Source: Saccharothrix tamanrassetensis (GTDB taxonomy: Bacteria > Actinomycetota > Actinomycetes > Mycobacteriales > Pseudonocardiaceae). From it: a stretch of DNA of 64,000 bases. The stretch is from assembly GCF_014203665.1 (NCBI RefSeq), contig NZ_JACHJN010000003.1, positions 434,001-498,000 on the forward strand. The letters are read 5' to 3'. Numbering within the stretch: position 1 is the first letter of the stretch; each line of letters begins with the position of its first letter. Positions 1 through 8,101 of this stretch are shown here, one piece after another. Both the position numbers and the translations under genes were made by a program. The notes beneath the pieces are model-generated. The model was not told the DNA's origin and did not search any database. It worked only from the letters and a program-made list of their open reading frames with translations.

Positions 1-144
1 AAGGAGCTGGACTACTCGACGTTCCACCCGCGGATCGACGCCGCGATCGCCCGTGCCAAGGCGCTCGGCCTCGTCGACCCCTCCGCTACCGTCAACCCCT
101 CCACCACCGTCTGGCGGCTGGTCGAAGCAGCGCTCAACCGCTGA
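1..144 (+). CDS. C-terminal end of an unidentified protein (5' truncated by window)
   Basis: An open frame enters from the left edge and ends at a TGA at 142-144, giving 47 residues of a C-terminus. It reads as a soluble, partly helical end (alternating Ala, Leu, Arg and Glu) with a Pro/Ser/Thr-rich turn in the middle. No catalytic motif is visible in so short a piece and I do not recognise the family. It is followed after 39 bases by rimO on the same strand. In related actinobacteria the rimO-pgsA-cinA-clgR block usually lies downstream of ftsK, but this tail does not look like the FtsK gamma domain. Confidence 0.6.
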   Translation, partial: KELDYSTFHPRIDAAIARAKALGLVDPSATVNPSTTVWRLVEAALNR

Positions 145-170
145 CGTCAAGGAGCACCCCGGACGCCGGT

Positions 171-176
171 TACCCT
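171..176 (+). promoter_or_regulatory. -10 box TACCCT for leaderless rimO mRNA
   Basis: TACCCT lies exactly 7 bases before the GTG start at 184, and there is no Shine-Dalgarno sequence. This TANNNT-7-GTG geometry is that of leaderless actinobacterial transcripts, in which the mRNA starts at the initiation codon. Confidence 0.5.
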
Positions 177-183
177 GAGCACC

Positions 184-1587
184 GTGTCTTCCCCCACCAC
201 GTCCAAGCGCGTCGCCATGCTGACCCTCGGGTGCGCCCGCAACGAAGTCGACTCCGAGGAGCTCGCCGGCCGGCTCACCGCCGGCGGCTGGCAGCTGGTG
301 GACGACGAGGCCGACGTGATCGTGGTCAACACCTGCGGCTTCGTCGAGTCGGCCAAGAAGGACTCCGTCGACACCCTGCTCGCCGCCGCCGACAGCGGCG
401 CGAAGGTGGTCGCCGTCGGGTGCATGGCCGAGCGGTACGGCACCGAGCTGGCGGACAGCCTGCCCGAGGCGAACGCGGTGCTCGGGTTCGACCACTACGA
501 GAACCTCGCCGACCGGCTGGACGACGTGCTGGACGGCAAGGCGCTGGAGTCGCACAAGCCGGTCGACCGCCGCACCCTGCTGCCGCTCACGCCCGTGCAG
601 CGGCCCAAGGCCGCCGAAGAGGTGCAGGTCCCCGGCCACGGCTGGGGGCCGCGCGTGCTGCGCACCCGGCTGGAGGACACCCCGGTCGCGCCGCTGAAGA
701 TCGCCTCGGGCTGCGACCGGCGCTGCTCGTTCTGCGCGATCCCGAGCTTCCGGGGCGCGTTCGTGTCCCGCCACCCGGACGAGGTGGTGGCCGAGGCCCG
801 CTGGCTGGCCGAGCAGGGCGTCCGCGAGGTGTTCCTGGTCAGCGAGAACTCCACCTCCTACGCCAAGGACCTGCCGCGCGAGCTGGGCGGCTTGGAGAAC
901 CTGCTGGAACGCCTCGCCGCGGTGGTCGACCGGGTGCGGGTGTCCTACCTCCAGCCCGCCGAGACCAAGCCCACCCTGGTCCGGGCGATCGCGACCACGC
1001 CGAACGTGGCGCAGTACTTCGACATGTCCTTCCAGCACTCCAGCGAGGCCGTGCTGCGCCGGATGCGCCGGTTCGGGTCCACCGACTCGTTCCTCGGCCT
1101 GATCTCGCAGATCCGCGCCCTCGCGCCGCAGGCCGGCATCCGCAGCAACGTGATCGTCGGCTTCCCCGGCGAGACCGAGGACGACGTGGCCGAGCTGGAG
1201 CGCTTCCTCACCGAGGCGCGGCTGGACGCGGTCGGCGTGTTCGGCTACTCCGACGAGGACGGCACCGAGGCCGAGACGCTGCCGGACAAGCTGGACGCGG
1301 ACACCGTCGCCGAACGCGTCGCCCGCATCTCCAACCTGGTCGAGGAGCTGACCGCGCAGCGCGCCGAGGACCGCGTCGGCGACGAGGTCGTCGTCCTGGT
1401 CGAGACCGCGGAGGACGACGAGAACGACTGCATCGGCCGCGCCGCCCACCAGGCTCCCGAGGTCGACGGCGAGTGCGTGGTCACCAACGCCGACGGCCTC
1501 GCCGTCGGCGACCTGGTGCGCTGCCGGGTCGACGCCGCGGAGGGCGTGGACCTGGTGGTCACCGCGATCGAGGTGCTCCCGAGGTGA
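184..1587 (+). CDS. rimO: Ribosomal protein S12 methylthiotransferase RimO
   Basis: A 467-residue radical-SAM methylthiotransferase that would convert an aspartate of ribosomal protein S12 to beta-methylthio-Asp. The N-terminal MTTase domain has the expected three cysteines (Cys17 in LTLGC, then in NTCGF and VGCMAE) for the auxiliary 4Fe-4S cluster. The radical-SAM domain has the CxxxCxxC motif at about residues 177-184 (CDRRCSFC), and the last ~70 residues form the TRAM domain. A short insertion around residues 110-165 precedes the radical-SAM core. The GTG at 184 is chosen because TACCCT sits 7 bases upstream. The stop overlaps the pgsA start by 4 bases (GTGA), so the two are probably co-translated. 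RimO rather than MiaB is favoured by the CxxxCxxC context CAIPSFRG. Confidence 0.95.
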   Translation: MSSPTTSKRVAMLTLGCARNEVDSEELAGRLTAGGWQLVDDEADVIVVNTCGFVESAKKDSVDTLLAAADSGAKVVAVGCMAERYGTELADSLPEANAVLGFDHYENLADRLDDVLDGKALESHKPVDRRTLLPLTPVQRPKAAEEVQVPGHGWGPRVLRTRLEDTPVAPLKIASGCDRRCSFCAIPSFRGAFVSRHPDEVVAEARWLAEQGVREVFLVSENSTSYAKDLPRELGGLENLLERLAAVVDRVRVSYLQPAETKPTLVRAIATTPNVAQYFDMSFQHSSEAVLRRMRRFGSTDSFLGLISQIRALAPQAGIRSNVIVGFPGETEDDVAELERFLTEARLDAVGVFGYSDEDGTEAETLPDKLDADTVAERVARISNLVEELTAQRAEDRVGDEVVVLVETAEDDENDCIGRAAHQAPEVDGECVVTNADGLAVGDLVRCRVDAAEGVDLVVTAIEVLPR

Positions 1588-2168
1588 CAGAACCCGCGCG
1601 CGTGCCGGTGCTGAACATCGCCAACGTGCTGACGATGTCCCGGCTGGTGCTCGTGCCGGTGTTCCTCTACCTGCTGTTCGCCGAGGACGGCCGCGACCAC
1701 CGGTGGCGGCTGGCGGCGTTCGCGGTGTTCGCGGTCGCCTCGGTGACCGACCACATCGACGGCAACCTGGCCCGCAAGCACGGGCTGATCACCGACTTCG
1801 GCAAGATCGCCGACCCGATCGCGGACAAGGCCCTCATCGGCGCCGCCCTGGTCGGGCTGAGCCTGCTGGGCGAGCTGCCGTGGTGGATCACGGTCGTCAT
1901 CGCGGCCCGCGAGCTGGGCGTCACGCTGCTGCGGTTCTGGGTGATCCGGCACGGCGTGATCCCGGCCAGCCGGGGCGGCAAGGCCAAGACGCTGGTCCAG
2001 ATCCTGGCCATCGGGCTGTACCTGCTGCCGCTGCCGGCCGGCCTGGAGATCGTGGCCGTGGTCAGCATGTACGCGGCGGTGGTGCTGACCGTCGTGACCG
2101 GTGTCGACTACGTGATCCGCGCGGTCCGGCTGCGGGCGCGCGGCAAGCGGGCGGTGGCGGGGGCGTGA
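1584..2168 (+). CDS. pgsA: CDP-diacylglycerol--glycerol-3-phosphate 3-phosphatidyltransferase
   Basis: A 194-residue CDP-alcohol phosphatidyltransferase with several membrane helices, making phosphatidylglycerol phosphate from CDP-diacylglycerol. The family signature DxxDGxxARxxxxxxxxGxxxDxxxD is complete (DHIDGNLAR, then GKIADPIAD), which supplies the metal-binding aspartates. The GTG start at 1584 overlaps the rimO stop as GTGA, and the following gene overlaps its own stop in the same way, so the three genes form a tightly coupled operon. Actinobacteria carry several pgsA-like paralogues (including phosphatidylinositol phosphate synthase). The rimO-cinA context is that of the phosphatidylglycerol type, but substrate cannot be read from the sequence alone. 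Confidence 0.88.
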   Translation: MTEPARVPVLNIANVLTMSRLVLVPVFLYLLFAEDGRDHRWRLAAFAVFAVASVTDHIDGNLARKHGLITDFGKIADPIADKALIGAALVGLSLLGELPWWITVVIAARELGVTLLRFWVIRHGVIPASRGGKAKTLVQILAIGLYLLPLPAGLEIVAVVSMYAAVVLTVVTGVDYVIRAVRLRARGKRAVAGA

Positions 2169-2638
2169 CGGCAGCCGACGTCGTGGCCGCGCTCAGGGCG
2201 CGCGGTGAGACGATCGCCACGGCCGAGTCGCTGACCGCCGGGCTGGTCGCCGCCGAGATCACCCGGATCGCGGGTTCCAGCGCCGTGCTGCGCGGCGGGC
2301 TCGTCGTCTACGCGACCGACCTGAAGACGTCCCTCGCGGGCGTGGACGCCGTTCTGCTCGCCGAACACGGCGCCGTGCACCCCGAGGTCGCCCGACAGCT
2401 CGCGGACGGCGCACGGACGCGCTGCGGGGCCACCTGGGGCCTCGGGCTCACCGGGGTGGCCGGCCCGGGCCCGCAGGACGGCGTCGCGGCGGGCACCGTC
2501 CACATCGGTTTGTCCGGTCCGTCCGGTTCGGTGGTCCGTTCCATCACTGTCGGTGGTGACCGCCACGAGGTCCGCCGGTCCTCGGTCGACACCGCCCTTG
2601 ATCTACTCCTGACCCACCTCGAGATCGCCGACGGATGA
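2165..2638 (+). CDS. pncC: CinA C-terminal domain nicotinamide-nucleotide amidohydrolase
   Basis: A 157-residue stand-alone CinA-C domain. This family deamidates nicotinamide mononucleotide to nicotinic acid mononucleotide, recycling NMN released by NAD-dependent DNA ligase. Diagnostic stretches are the N-terminal TAESLTAGLVAAEIT, the GGLVVYATDLK segment and the TGVAGPGPQDG turn. It lacks the N-terminal MoCF-like domain of full CinA, as is common in actinobacteria. The GTG start overlaps the pgsA stop (GTGA at 2165-2168). The gene is the last of the rimO-pgsA-pncC operon, with 156 bases to the clgR start. Confidence 0.88.
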   Translation: MTAADVVAALRARGETIATAESLTAGLVAAEITRIAGSSAVLRGGLVVYATDLKTSLAGVDAVLLAEHGAVHPEVARQLADGARTRCGATWGLGLTGVAGPGPQDGVAAGTVHIGLSGPSGSVVRSITVGGDRHEVRRSSVDTALDLLLTHLEIADG

Positions 2639-2702
2639 GATGAGCAGCGCAATCCCGGTCACGCCCGGACACCCGCGCGGGAACTTACCGGCGAGTTCAC
2701 TC

Positions 2703-2719
2703 GTTCGCCCTTGGCGGAC
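2703..2719 (+). promoter_or_regulatory. ClgR-type operator GTTCGC-N5-GCGGAC
   Basis: GTTCGC, five bases, GCGGAC lies 76 bases before the clgR start. It matches the CGC-N5-GCG core with TTCGC flank described for ClgR sites in Corynebacterium and Streptomyces. Its place upstream of clgR suggests autoregulation. The site is read directly; its function is inferred. Confidence 0.55.
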
Positions 2720-2794
2720 GTGCCCGCAAGTCACTGCCCGTCGACGGGACGGGTCGGTAACGTGGTGGCACGGCCGGCCGGAAGGAGGCGCGCG

Positions 2795-3217
2795 ATGACC
2801 GTGCTGCTACGCGAGGCGATCGGTGATCGGCTCCGCCATGCCCGCACCACCCAACGCCGCACGCTGCGCGAGGTCTCCAGGACCGCCCGCGTCAGCCTGG
2901 GGTACCTGTCCGAGGTGGAGCGTGGCCGCAAGGAGGCTTCCAGCGAACTGCTGGCCGCCATCTGCGAGGCGTTGGACCTGCCCCTGTACGAACTACTCCA
3001 CCTGGTCGCCTCGGACATCGGCGCCGTCCAGCAACCGGTCACCAGCCCGGCCGAGCTCACCGAACGGGCCCAGCCCGCCGCACCGAGCCTGGAGGGCGGC
3101 ACCCTGGTGCCGGCCGTGATCGGCAACGACCTGTCCGACCTGCGGATCCAGCCGATGCTCACGCACCGGCTGACCACGTCGATCAGCAAGCCCCGCGGCA
3201 CCGTGGTGGCGGCATAG
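2795..3217 (+). CDS. clgR: ClgR-like XRE-family transcriptional regulator
   Basis: A 140-residue protein with an N-terminal Cro/CI helix-turn-helix (about residues 10-65; core [23 protein letters not shown]) and a short C-terminal tail. ClgR activates Clp protease and phage-shock genes on envelope or protein-folding stress. The ATG at 2795 has a strong Shine-Dalgarno (GGAGG, 2784-2788). pspA and pspM follow on the same strand, the order known from mycobacteria. A 13-bp perfect hairpin ends the gene, so pspA also needs its own promoter. ClgR is normally degraded by ClpP; the C-terminal Val-Ala-Ala would suit such turnover. Confidence 0.87.
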   Translation: MTVLLREAIGDRLRHARTTQRRTLREVSRTARVSLGYLSEVERGRKEASSELLAAICEALDLPLYELLHLVASDIGAVQQPVTSPAELTERAQPAAPSLEGGTLVPAVIGNDLSDLRIQPMLTHRLTTSISKPRGTVVAA

Positions 3218-3236
3218 CACCGGCACGACCACACTC

Positions 3237-3266
3237 GAAGCCGAGCCGGACCACCGGCTCGGCTTC
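3237..3266 (+). terminator. clgR terminator hairpin
   Basis: A perfect 13-bp stem (GAAGCCGAGCCGG and its complement) closes on a 4-base loop, 19 bases after the clgR stop. It has no long T-run, as is usual for actinobacterial terminators. It separates clgR from pspA. Confidence 0.75.
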
Positions 3267-3476
3267 CCGTCGTGCCCGGACCCCGGCGGGCCCCTGCCGC
3301 CCCGGCACGGTCCCGATCACACTGCAACGAGTTGGCAACCCCGCGCGGGGTCGCCGCGTCCACCCGTGCACAGGGCGGGCAGGATGACCGTGTCCACCGA
3401 AGTTTCAGGGGTGACTCAGGGTGAACCCGGATATCTCCCCAGGTCGGTGGAAGAGGCACCGGACAACTGACACGAT

Positions 3477-3502
3477 GGAACCAACACCGGCACCGGGTCG
3501 TT
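3477..3502 (+). promoter_or_regulatory. ECF SigE-like promoter of pspA (GGAAC-N17-CGTT)
   Basis: GGAAC at 3477-3481 and CGTT at 3499-3502, spaced 17 bases, fit the mycobacterial SigE-type consensus. The start codon of pspA is 50 bases downstream. The 335-base clgR-pspA gap otherwise holds only the clgR terminator. SigE control of this operon is established in Mycobacterium; here it is inferred from the motif. Confidence 0.5.
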
Positions 3503-3552
3503 GCCAATCACGAGCGCGAGCCAGGGAAGTGCGGAGAAGGCAGGCGTAGGAG

Positions 3553-4455
3553 ATGGCCAACCCTTTCGTGAAGGCATGGAAGTACTTCATGGCGGCTTTT
3601 TCGTCCAAGATCGACGAGCACGCCGACCCGAAGGTGCAGATCCAGCAGGCCATCGAGGAGGCGCAGCGGCAGCACCAGGCGCTGTCGCAGCAGGCCGCCG
3701 CGGTGATCGGCAACCAGCGCCAGCTGGAGATGAAGCTCAACCGCCAGCTCGGTGAGGTCGAGAAGCTCCAGGCGTCCGCACGCCAGGCGCTCGTGCTCGC
3801 CGACGAGGCGCGGGCCAAGGGCGACGAGCAGCGCGCCACCGAGTTCGAGAACGCGGCGACCTCGTTCGCCACCCAGCTGGTCACCGCCGAGCAGGGCATC
3901 GAGGACCTCAAGACCCTGCACGACCAGTCGCTCCAGGCCGCGTCGCAGGCGAAGCAGGCCGTCGAGCGCAACGCGATGGTGCTTCAGCAGAAGCTCGCCG
4001 AGCGCACCAAGCTGCTCAGCCAGCTGGAGCAGGCGAAGATGCAGGAGCAGGTCTCGTCGTCGCTGCGGCAGATGACCGAACTCGCCGCGCCGAGCAACAC
4101 GCCGTCGCTGGAGGAGGTCCGCGACAAGATCGAGAAGCGCTACACCACGGCGCTCGGCTCGGCCGAACTCGCGCAGAACTCCGTCCAGGGCCGGATGCTG
4201 GAAGTGCAGCAGTCCACCACCCAGATGGCCGGCACGTCCCGGCTGGAGCAGATCCGCGCCTCCATGCACGGCGGCAAGGTCGCCGGCGAGGTCACCGGGG
4301 CCAAGCCCGGCAGCGCCGCCGCGAGCATCCAGCAGGAGATCCAGCAGCGCGTCCAGCAGTCCCAGTCCCAGCCGGCGCAGACGCAGTCGGCGCCTGTCCA
4401 GCAGGCGCCGACCCAGCACCTGCCCCAGCAGAACCCGCCCGCGAGCCAGGGCTGA
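3553..4455 (+). CDS. pspA: PspA/IM30 family phage-shock membrane-repair protein
   Basis: A 300-residue, almost wholly coiled-coil protein. PspA binds stressed inner membrane and oligomerises to seal it. The N-terminal amphipathic stretch ([16 protein letters not shown]) is the membrane-binding helix. Residues about 20-225 are heptad-rich helix typical of the family. The last ~55 residues are an unstructured Gln/Pro/Ser-rich tail, longer than in E. coli PspA (222 residues) and similar to mycobacterial forms. Shine-Dalgarno AGGAG lies just upstream of the ATG. pspM starts 5 bases after the stop, so the two are co-translated. Likely controlled by the SigE-like promoter in front and by ClgR. Confidence 0.92.
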   Translation: MANPFVKAWKYFMAAFSSKIDEHADPKVQIQQAIEEAQRQHQALSQQAAAVIGNQRQLEMKLNRQLGEVEKLQASARQALVLADEARAKGDEQRATEFENAATSFATQLVTAEQGIEDLKTLHDQSLQAASQAKQAVERNAMVLQQKLAERTKLLSQLEQAKMQEQVSSSLRQMTELAAPSNTPSLEEVRDKIEKRYTTALGSAELAQNSVQGRMLEVQQSTTQMAGTSRLEQIRASMHGGKVAGEVTGAKPGSAAASIQQEIQQRVQQSQSQPAQTQSAPVQQAPTQHLPQQNPPASQG

Positions 4456-4460
4456 GAGCG

Positions 4461-5270
4461 GTGTCCGCGATGGATCATCCGAGGATGGATCCCCGGCGGA
4501 AGGTGGCCGGCGAGATCGTCCAGTTCGTCGGCGGCCAGCTCCAAGGTCAAGTCGCGGACCAGGTGAAACGGCGGCTCGCCGCCTGGAACGACCCACGCGC
4601 GAAACTCGACCGGCGGTACCGCCGGTCGAGTCGGGTGCTGACGTTCTGGCTGATCGTGCTCGCGATCCTGGCCGTGGTCGGCACGCTGGCGCTGGTCGGC
4701 GTGCTGCCGGTGGCGGCCGGGGTCGGCGCGGCCATCGGATTCGCGGGCACCGGAGTGCTGGCGGTGCGCACGAACACCCGGATGCGCGCGATCGACACCG
4801 CCCGGAAACAACTGGCCGTCGCCCCGGCCCGGACCCCGCTGCCCGCGCGGAGTTCGGCGGCGAGGCAACCGATGGAACGCCTGGAGCACGCAGAGGACAC
4901 GCTGCGCGAACTACTCCACCAACTCGACTCCGCGACCCTCACCTCGGTCCCGACCGAGTCGATAGCCCAAGCCCGCGAAACCGGCGCCGAGGCCGCGTCC
5001 GCCATCCGGGCCGTGTCACAGCAACTGCAAGCCGTCGAACGCGCCCGCGACACCGCCCCGCCGCTGGACCGGGCACCCCTGGTGGAGGGCGTGCGGCGGC
5101 TGCGGGCACAACTGGACGAGGGCGTGGACGGCTACTGCGGCCTGGTCGCAGCCGCCGGGCGGGTGCTGGCCGAGAGCACTGCCTCCAACCCGCGTCAGGT
5201 GCTGGGTGAGGCATCCGACCACCTGGCCGGCCTGGCGTCCGCCCTGCGCGACCTGTCTCCCTGGATCTGA
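4461..5270 (+). CDS. pspM: Phage-shock envelope stress protein PspM
   Basis: A 269-residue membrane protein matching mycobacterial PspM (Rv2743c) in position and architecture. It has a cytoplasmic N-terminus, two adjacent membrane segments at about residues 57-100, and a soluble helical C-terminus rich in Ala, Leu and Arg. In mycobacteria PspM partners PspA and ClgR at the membrane. The GTG start at 4461 is 5 bases after the pspA stop. The mycobacterial fourth gene (pspN, Rv2742c) is missing; the stop codon is followed instead by short tandem repeats and a 1-kb non-coding region. Assignment rests on synteny plus topology rather than a catalytic motif. Confidence 0.75.
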   Translation: MSAMDHPRMDPRRKVAGEIVQFVGGQLQGQVADQVKRRLAAWNDPRAKLDRRYRRSSRVLTFWLIVLAILAVVGTLALVGVLPVAAGVGAAIGFAGTGVLAVRTNTRMRAIDTARKQLAVAPARTPLPARSSAARQPMERLEHAEDTLRELLHQLDSATLTSVPTESIAQARETGAEAASAIRAVSQQLQAVERARDTAPPLDRAPLVEGVRRLRAQLDEGVDGYCGLVAAAGRVLAESTASNPRQVLGEASDHLAGLASALRDLSPWI

Positions 5271-5340
5271 CCACCAGAAGTCGTGACCTGACCACCAGGA
5301 CTCGTGCACCCAGGCCTGGCCACCGGAGCTTCGCACCCGA
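5268..5340 (+). repeat. Degenerate tandem repeat beginning at the pspM stop codon
   Basis: The TGA of pspM is the first triplet of a repeated unit. TGACCACCAGAAGTCGTGAC starts at 5268, TGACCACCAGGACTCGTGCA at 5289, and a weaker third copy (TGGCCACCGGAGCTTCGCAC) near 5317. The second unit repeats the stop codon in the same frame. Confidence 0.6.
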
Positions 5341-6263
5341 GCCTCACCGTTTGGTCTCACCCACCCGAACTCGACCCTCCGACTTGCCTTCCGCCCCTGA
5401 TCAGCACTTTTGCTGTTTCTCGCGCCCCCAATGCTTCCAGACCGCCAATAGGTTGTCCTCGGCCGCAAGATCCACTCGAAGAGGCGAACCAGGCCGAAAA
5501 GCCCCGAATCGGGGCACTTTCCGCGGTTGAATTTCGTTGCCGAGAACGAAGAGGAGGCGCGTCGGCGAGCACAGCGTCGGTCGAAGGCGCGCGCACCAGG
5601 GGACAACTCTGCCCGCCGAACGCCCGCCCTGGGACGCCCTGCCCCTGGCCCTTGGACGCTCTGGACGCCCCGCCCTTCATCACACGCCGGCCCTGTGACG
5701 CCGCACCGGTACGGCCGGCTGTGAGGTGGAACTGTCCGCGTGCTGAGGTCCGCGTGCTGAACCCGCCCCGCCTGCCGCTGGACGCATCCCGCCTTGGACG
5801 CCCTCACCGGTACGCTGGCTACGAGGCGCGTCCGGCCGGCGTACCGCCCGAGTGCTCACCCCGTCTCGCTCCGGCACGCGCTTCGCCCCAACACCGCCGT
5901 GCCGCCCCGCCGCCGCGCCGCCGCTGTGCCACCCACGGCCGCTGTGCCACGCGCCACCGCTCTTCGCCCGGCCATCGCCGTGCGCCCCCACCACCGGCAG
6001 TCCGAAGCAACTCGCTGTAACCACACGACCCACCGAAGCGTGACCACCGAGCGCCGGACCAGTGCCGTGCCAAGGGCCGGCCGCAGGACCGCGAGTTAGA
6101 TCACTATGGGTAGCAGAGCCCGTCCGAAGTGCGCGGCGGTCTGGTATTTCCTGCTGCAATCGTGTGATTATCAGACCGTTACATGGTCGTAGCCGCTACA
6201 TCGCGTGGCAGGATCCCGTGGTCGGACAGCGGCGTTCGGCTTGGTCGCCGGGGAGGGCATTGA
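5271..6263. other. 993-bp intergenic region without a supported gene
   Basis: Open frames on both strands here show low-complexity Pro/Arg/Ala content, no ribosome binding site and no recognisable family, so I call none. It holds the pspM-end repeats, a lower-GC island (about 5385-5580), direct repeats (GTCCGCGTGCTGA twice near 5735-5760; CACCGGTACG near 5705 and 5805) and Cys/His-like low-complexity codon runs to about 6000. Between 6100 and 6263 it presumably holds the permease promoter. CGGTCTG (6137-6143) and CAGACCG (6172-6178) form a 7-bp inverted pair there. Confidence 0.5.
5385..5580. other. Lower-GC island with stem-loop, possible dispersed element or small RNA
   Basis: GC content falls to about 55-62 percent over 5401-5520, clearly below the flanks. 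The hairpin GCCCCG-aat-CGGGGC (5501-5515) is followed on the minus strand by CTTTTC, resembling a minus-strand terminator. All three minus-strand frames stay open over much of the block, but none has a start with a ribosome binding site. It could be a remnant of transferred DNA, a genome-wide repeat or an untranslated RNA. Confidence 0.3.
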
Positions 6264-7508
6264 GTGGCGTTGTGGACCGTGCACGGCGATGGCCGTACCA
6301 CTGACGGTGACGCCGTCAGCCCGCAGGAGCGGCTGAGCTGGCCCCTCACCATCGGCTTCGGCGCCCAACACCTGGTCGCCATGGCCGGCGCCGCGATCCT
6401 CGTCCCCGCCTCCACCGGCCTCCCCGTGGGCACCACCCTGCTCTTCTCCGGGGTCGGCACCCTCCTCTTCCTCGTCATCACCCGCAACCGCGTGCCGAGC
6501 TTCCTGGGCGCCTCGTTCGCGTTCATCGCCCCGCTCGAAGCCGCCCGCAGCGAGGGCATCGCCGCCCAACTCGGCGGGGTGGTCGCGGCGGGCCTGCTGG
6601 TGATCATCATCGGCGTCGCGGTGAAGGCCCTCGGCGTCCGCATGCTCGAGTCCGTCATGCCCCCGGTCGTCACCGGCGCCGTGGTGATCCTGATCGGGCT
6701 CAACCTGTCGCACCGCGCGACGACCTCGTTCTCCGAGCAGCCCCTGCTCGCCGTCGTCACGATGGGCATCATCCTGCTCTGCGGCGTGCTGGGTCGGAGG
6801 CTCTTCTTCCGGTTCTCGGTGCTGCTCGGCGTGGTCATCGGCTGGGTCCTGGGCTTCGTCCTCGGCATCGTCGACACGACGTCGGTCGCCACCGCCGCCT
6901 GGTTCGGCCTGCCCGTCCTGCACGCCCCCGAACTCCGGCCCTCCGTCACGCTCCTCATCCTCCCCGTCGTGATCGTCCTGGTGGCGGAGAACGTCGGCCA
7001 CGTCAAAGCCGTCGCCGGCCTCACCGGGCGCAACCTCGACGGCAGCGTCGGCGACTCGATCATCGCCAACGGCCTGTCCACGACCCTCGCCGGCTTCGGC
7101 GGCGGACCCGGCACCACGACCTACTCCGAGAACATCGGGGTGATGGGCGTGACCAAGGTCTACTCGACCGCCGCGTACGCGGTGACCGGCGTGATGGCGG
7201 TCCTCCTCGCGTTCTCCCCGAAGGCCACCGCCGCGCTCGGCACCATCCCGCCGGGCGTCGTGGGCGGCGCCGCGCTGGTCCTGCTCGGCCTCATCACGCT
7301 GGTCGGCGTGCGGATCTGGATGGACAACCGGGTCGACCTCGCCAACCCCGGCAACGCCCTGGTCGGCGGCGCGGCACTGGTCGCGGGTGTCGGCGACCTC
7401 ACGCTCAGGCTCGGCGACATGGAACTCGGCGGCCTGGTCTGGGGTTCGCTGCTGGTCGTCATCCTGCACCCGATCATGCGCTGGCTGCGCGCCGCCCGGC
7501 ACATCTGA
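6264..7508 (+). CDS. Uracil-xanthine permease family (NCS2) transporter
   Basis: A 414-residue NCS2 nucleobase:proton symporter with 12-14 hydrophobic segments spanning the whole protein. The central signature is present: AENVGHVKAV with the substrate-contacting Glu, and the GGPGTTTYSENIGVM loop that defines the uracil branch (UraA-like) rather than the xanthine branch. The first ~25 residues are cytoplasmic. The GTG at 6264 is the first in-frame start after the long non-coding region. It stands alone, not in an operon. pyrD, 0.6 kb downstream on the other strand, also belongs to pyrimidine metabolism. Uracil as substrate is the best reading, but xanthine or uric acid cannot be excluded. Confidence 0.85.
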   Translation: MALWTVHGDGRTTDGDAVSPQERLSWPLTIGFGAQHLVAMAGAAILVPASTGLPVGTTLLFSGVGTLLFLVITRNRVPSFLGASFAFIAPLEAARSEGIAAQLGGVVAAGLLVIIIGVAVKALGVRMLESVMPPVVTGAVVILIGLNLSHRATTSFSEQPLLAVVTMGIILLCGVLGRRLFFRFSVLLGVVIGWVLGFVLGIVDTTSVATAAWFGLPVLHAPELRPSVTLLILPVVIVLVAENVGHVKAVAGLTGRNLDGSVGDSIIANGLSTTLAGFGGGPGTTTYSENIGVMGVTKVYSTAAYAVTGVMAVLLAFSPKATAALGTIPPGVVGGAALVLLGLITLVGVRIWMDNRVDLANPGNALVGGAALVAGVGDLTLRLGDMELGGLVWGSLLVVILHPIMRWLRAARHI

Positions 7509-7575
7509 CCTGGACCGCGCAGCCGGTGGGCGGCCCGTAGTCGGCCCGGAACTCCTCGATGATCGGCTGGTTCAC
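7509..7575 (-). pseudogene. Possible remnant N-terminus of a deazaflavin-dependent nitroreductase-like gene
   Basis: Reading leftward from a GTG at 7575 gives VNQPIIEEFRADYG, which resembles the first residues of DDN-type nitroreductase/quinone reductases (NxxxIEEFRANGG). After ~14 residues the similarity stops and the frame runs into the permease end. If real it is a decayed leftover of a lost gene between the permease and marR. The match is short and could be chance. Confidence 0.22.
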
Positions 7576-7663
7576 GCCGTCCCCTGAGTAGTCTGGCCTG
7601 CGAACACGATCACCGTCGTCGACAAAGCCTCTTTGCACTCGAAGTCAGAAGGGGAACGGCGAA

Positions 7664-8101
7664 GTGTTGACCACGGACGACGCCGTCCGGGCTTTGCTGC
7701 TGCTCATGCCGCGGGCGGTCGGACGGGCCAAGCGCATCCCGGTGTCCAGGGAGCTCCAGTCGCTGTCACTGGCCCCACGGCACCTGTCGCTGCTGGCCTA
7801 CCTGCTGTTCGACGGTCCGATGACCGTCAACGAACTCGCGCACCGCCTGGAGATCGCCCCCACGACGGTGAGCCTCATGGTGGCCGAACTGAGCCGTAAG
7901 GGCGTCCTGGAACGCCGTGAGGACGACAACGACCGCCGACGGCGCATCGTGAGCATCGCGGACGCCAAACGTCCGGCGATCGACACCTGGCTCGCACGGG
8001 GCGCCAAGGCGTGGCGCACAGCGCTGGAGCCGTTGACGCCGGATCAGCGCACGATGTTCGTGAACACGCTCACGGCGTACGAGAACGCCTTAGACGACTG
8101 A
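7664..8101 (+). CDS. MarR family transcriptional regulator
   Basis: A 145-residue winged-helix regulator. The MarR core runs from about residue 30 to 105, with recognition region [20 protein letters not shown] and a basic wing [15 protein letters not shown]. Such proteins are dimeric repressors released by small phenolic or oxidative ligands; the ligand here is unknown. The GTG at 7664 has AGGGGAA upstream. Its 3' end overlaps the convergent pyrD by 12 bases: the fourth-last codon is a rare TTA leucine codon (8090-8092) that is also the reverse complement of the pyrD TAA stop. No target gene is evident from position. Confidence 0.85.
   Translation: MLTTDDAVRALLLLMPRAVGRAKRIPVSRELQSLSLAPRHLSLLAYLLFDGPMTVNELAHRLEIAPTTVSLMVAELSRKGVLERREDDNDRRRRIVSIADAKRPAIDTWLARGAKAWRTALEPLTPDQRTMFVNTLTAYENALDD

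Noticed and set aside
231..2168. Very long open frames antisense or frame-shifted to real genes (for example over rimO, ileS, dnaE and the transglutaminase operon)
   Set aside because: They are shadows caused by high GC at third codon positions: Arg/Ala/Gly/Pro-rich translations without motifs, fully overlapping well-identified genes.
5304..6020. Long plus-strand frame (238 codons) and several minus-strand frames in the 5.3-6.2 kb gap
   Set aside because: Composition is low-complexity Pro/Arg/Ala, no ribosome binding site or leaderless box precedes any start, and overlapping frames on both strands are equally long, as expected by chance in GC-rich DNA.
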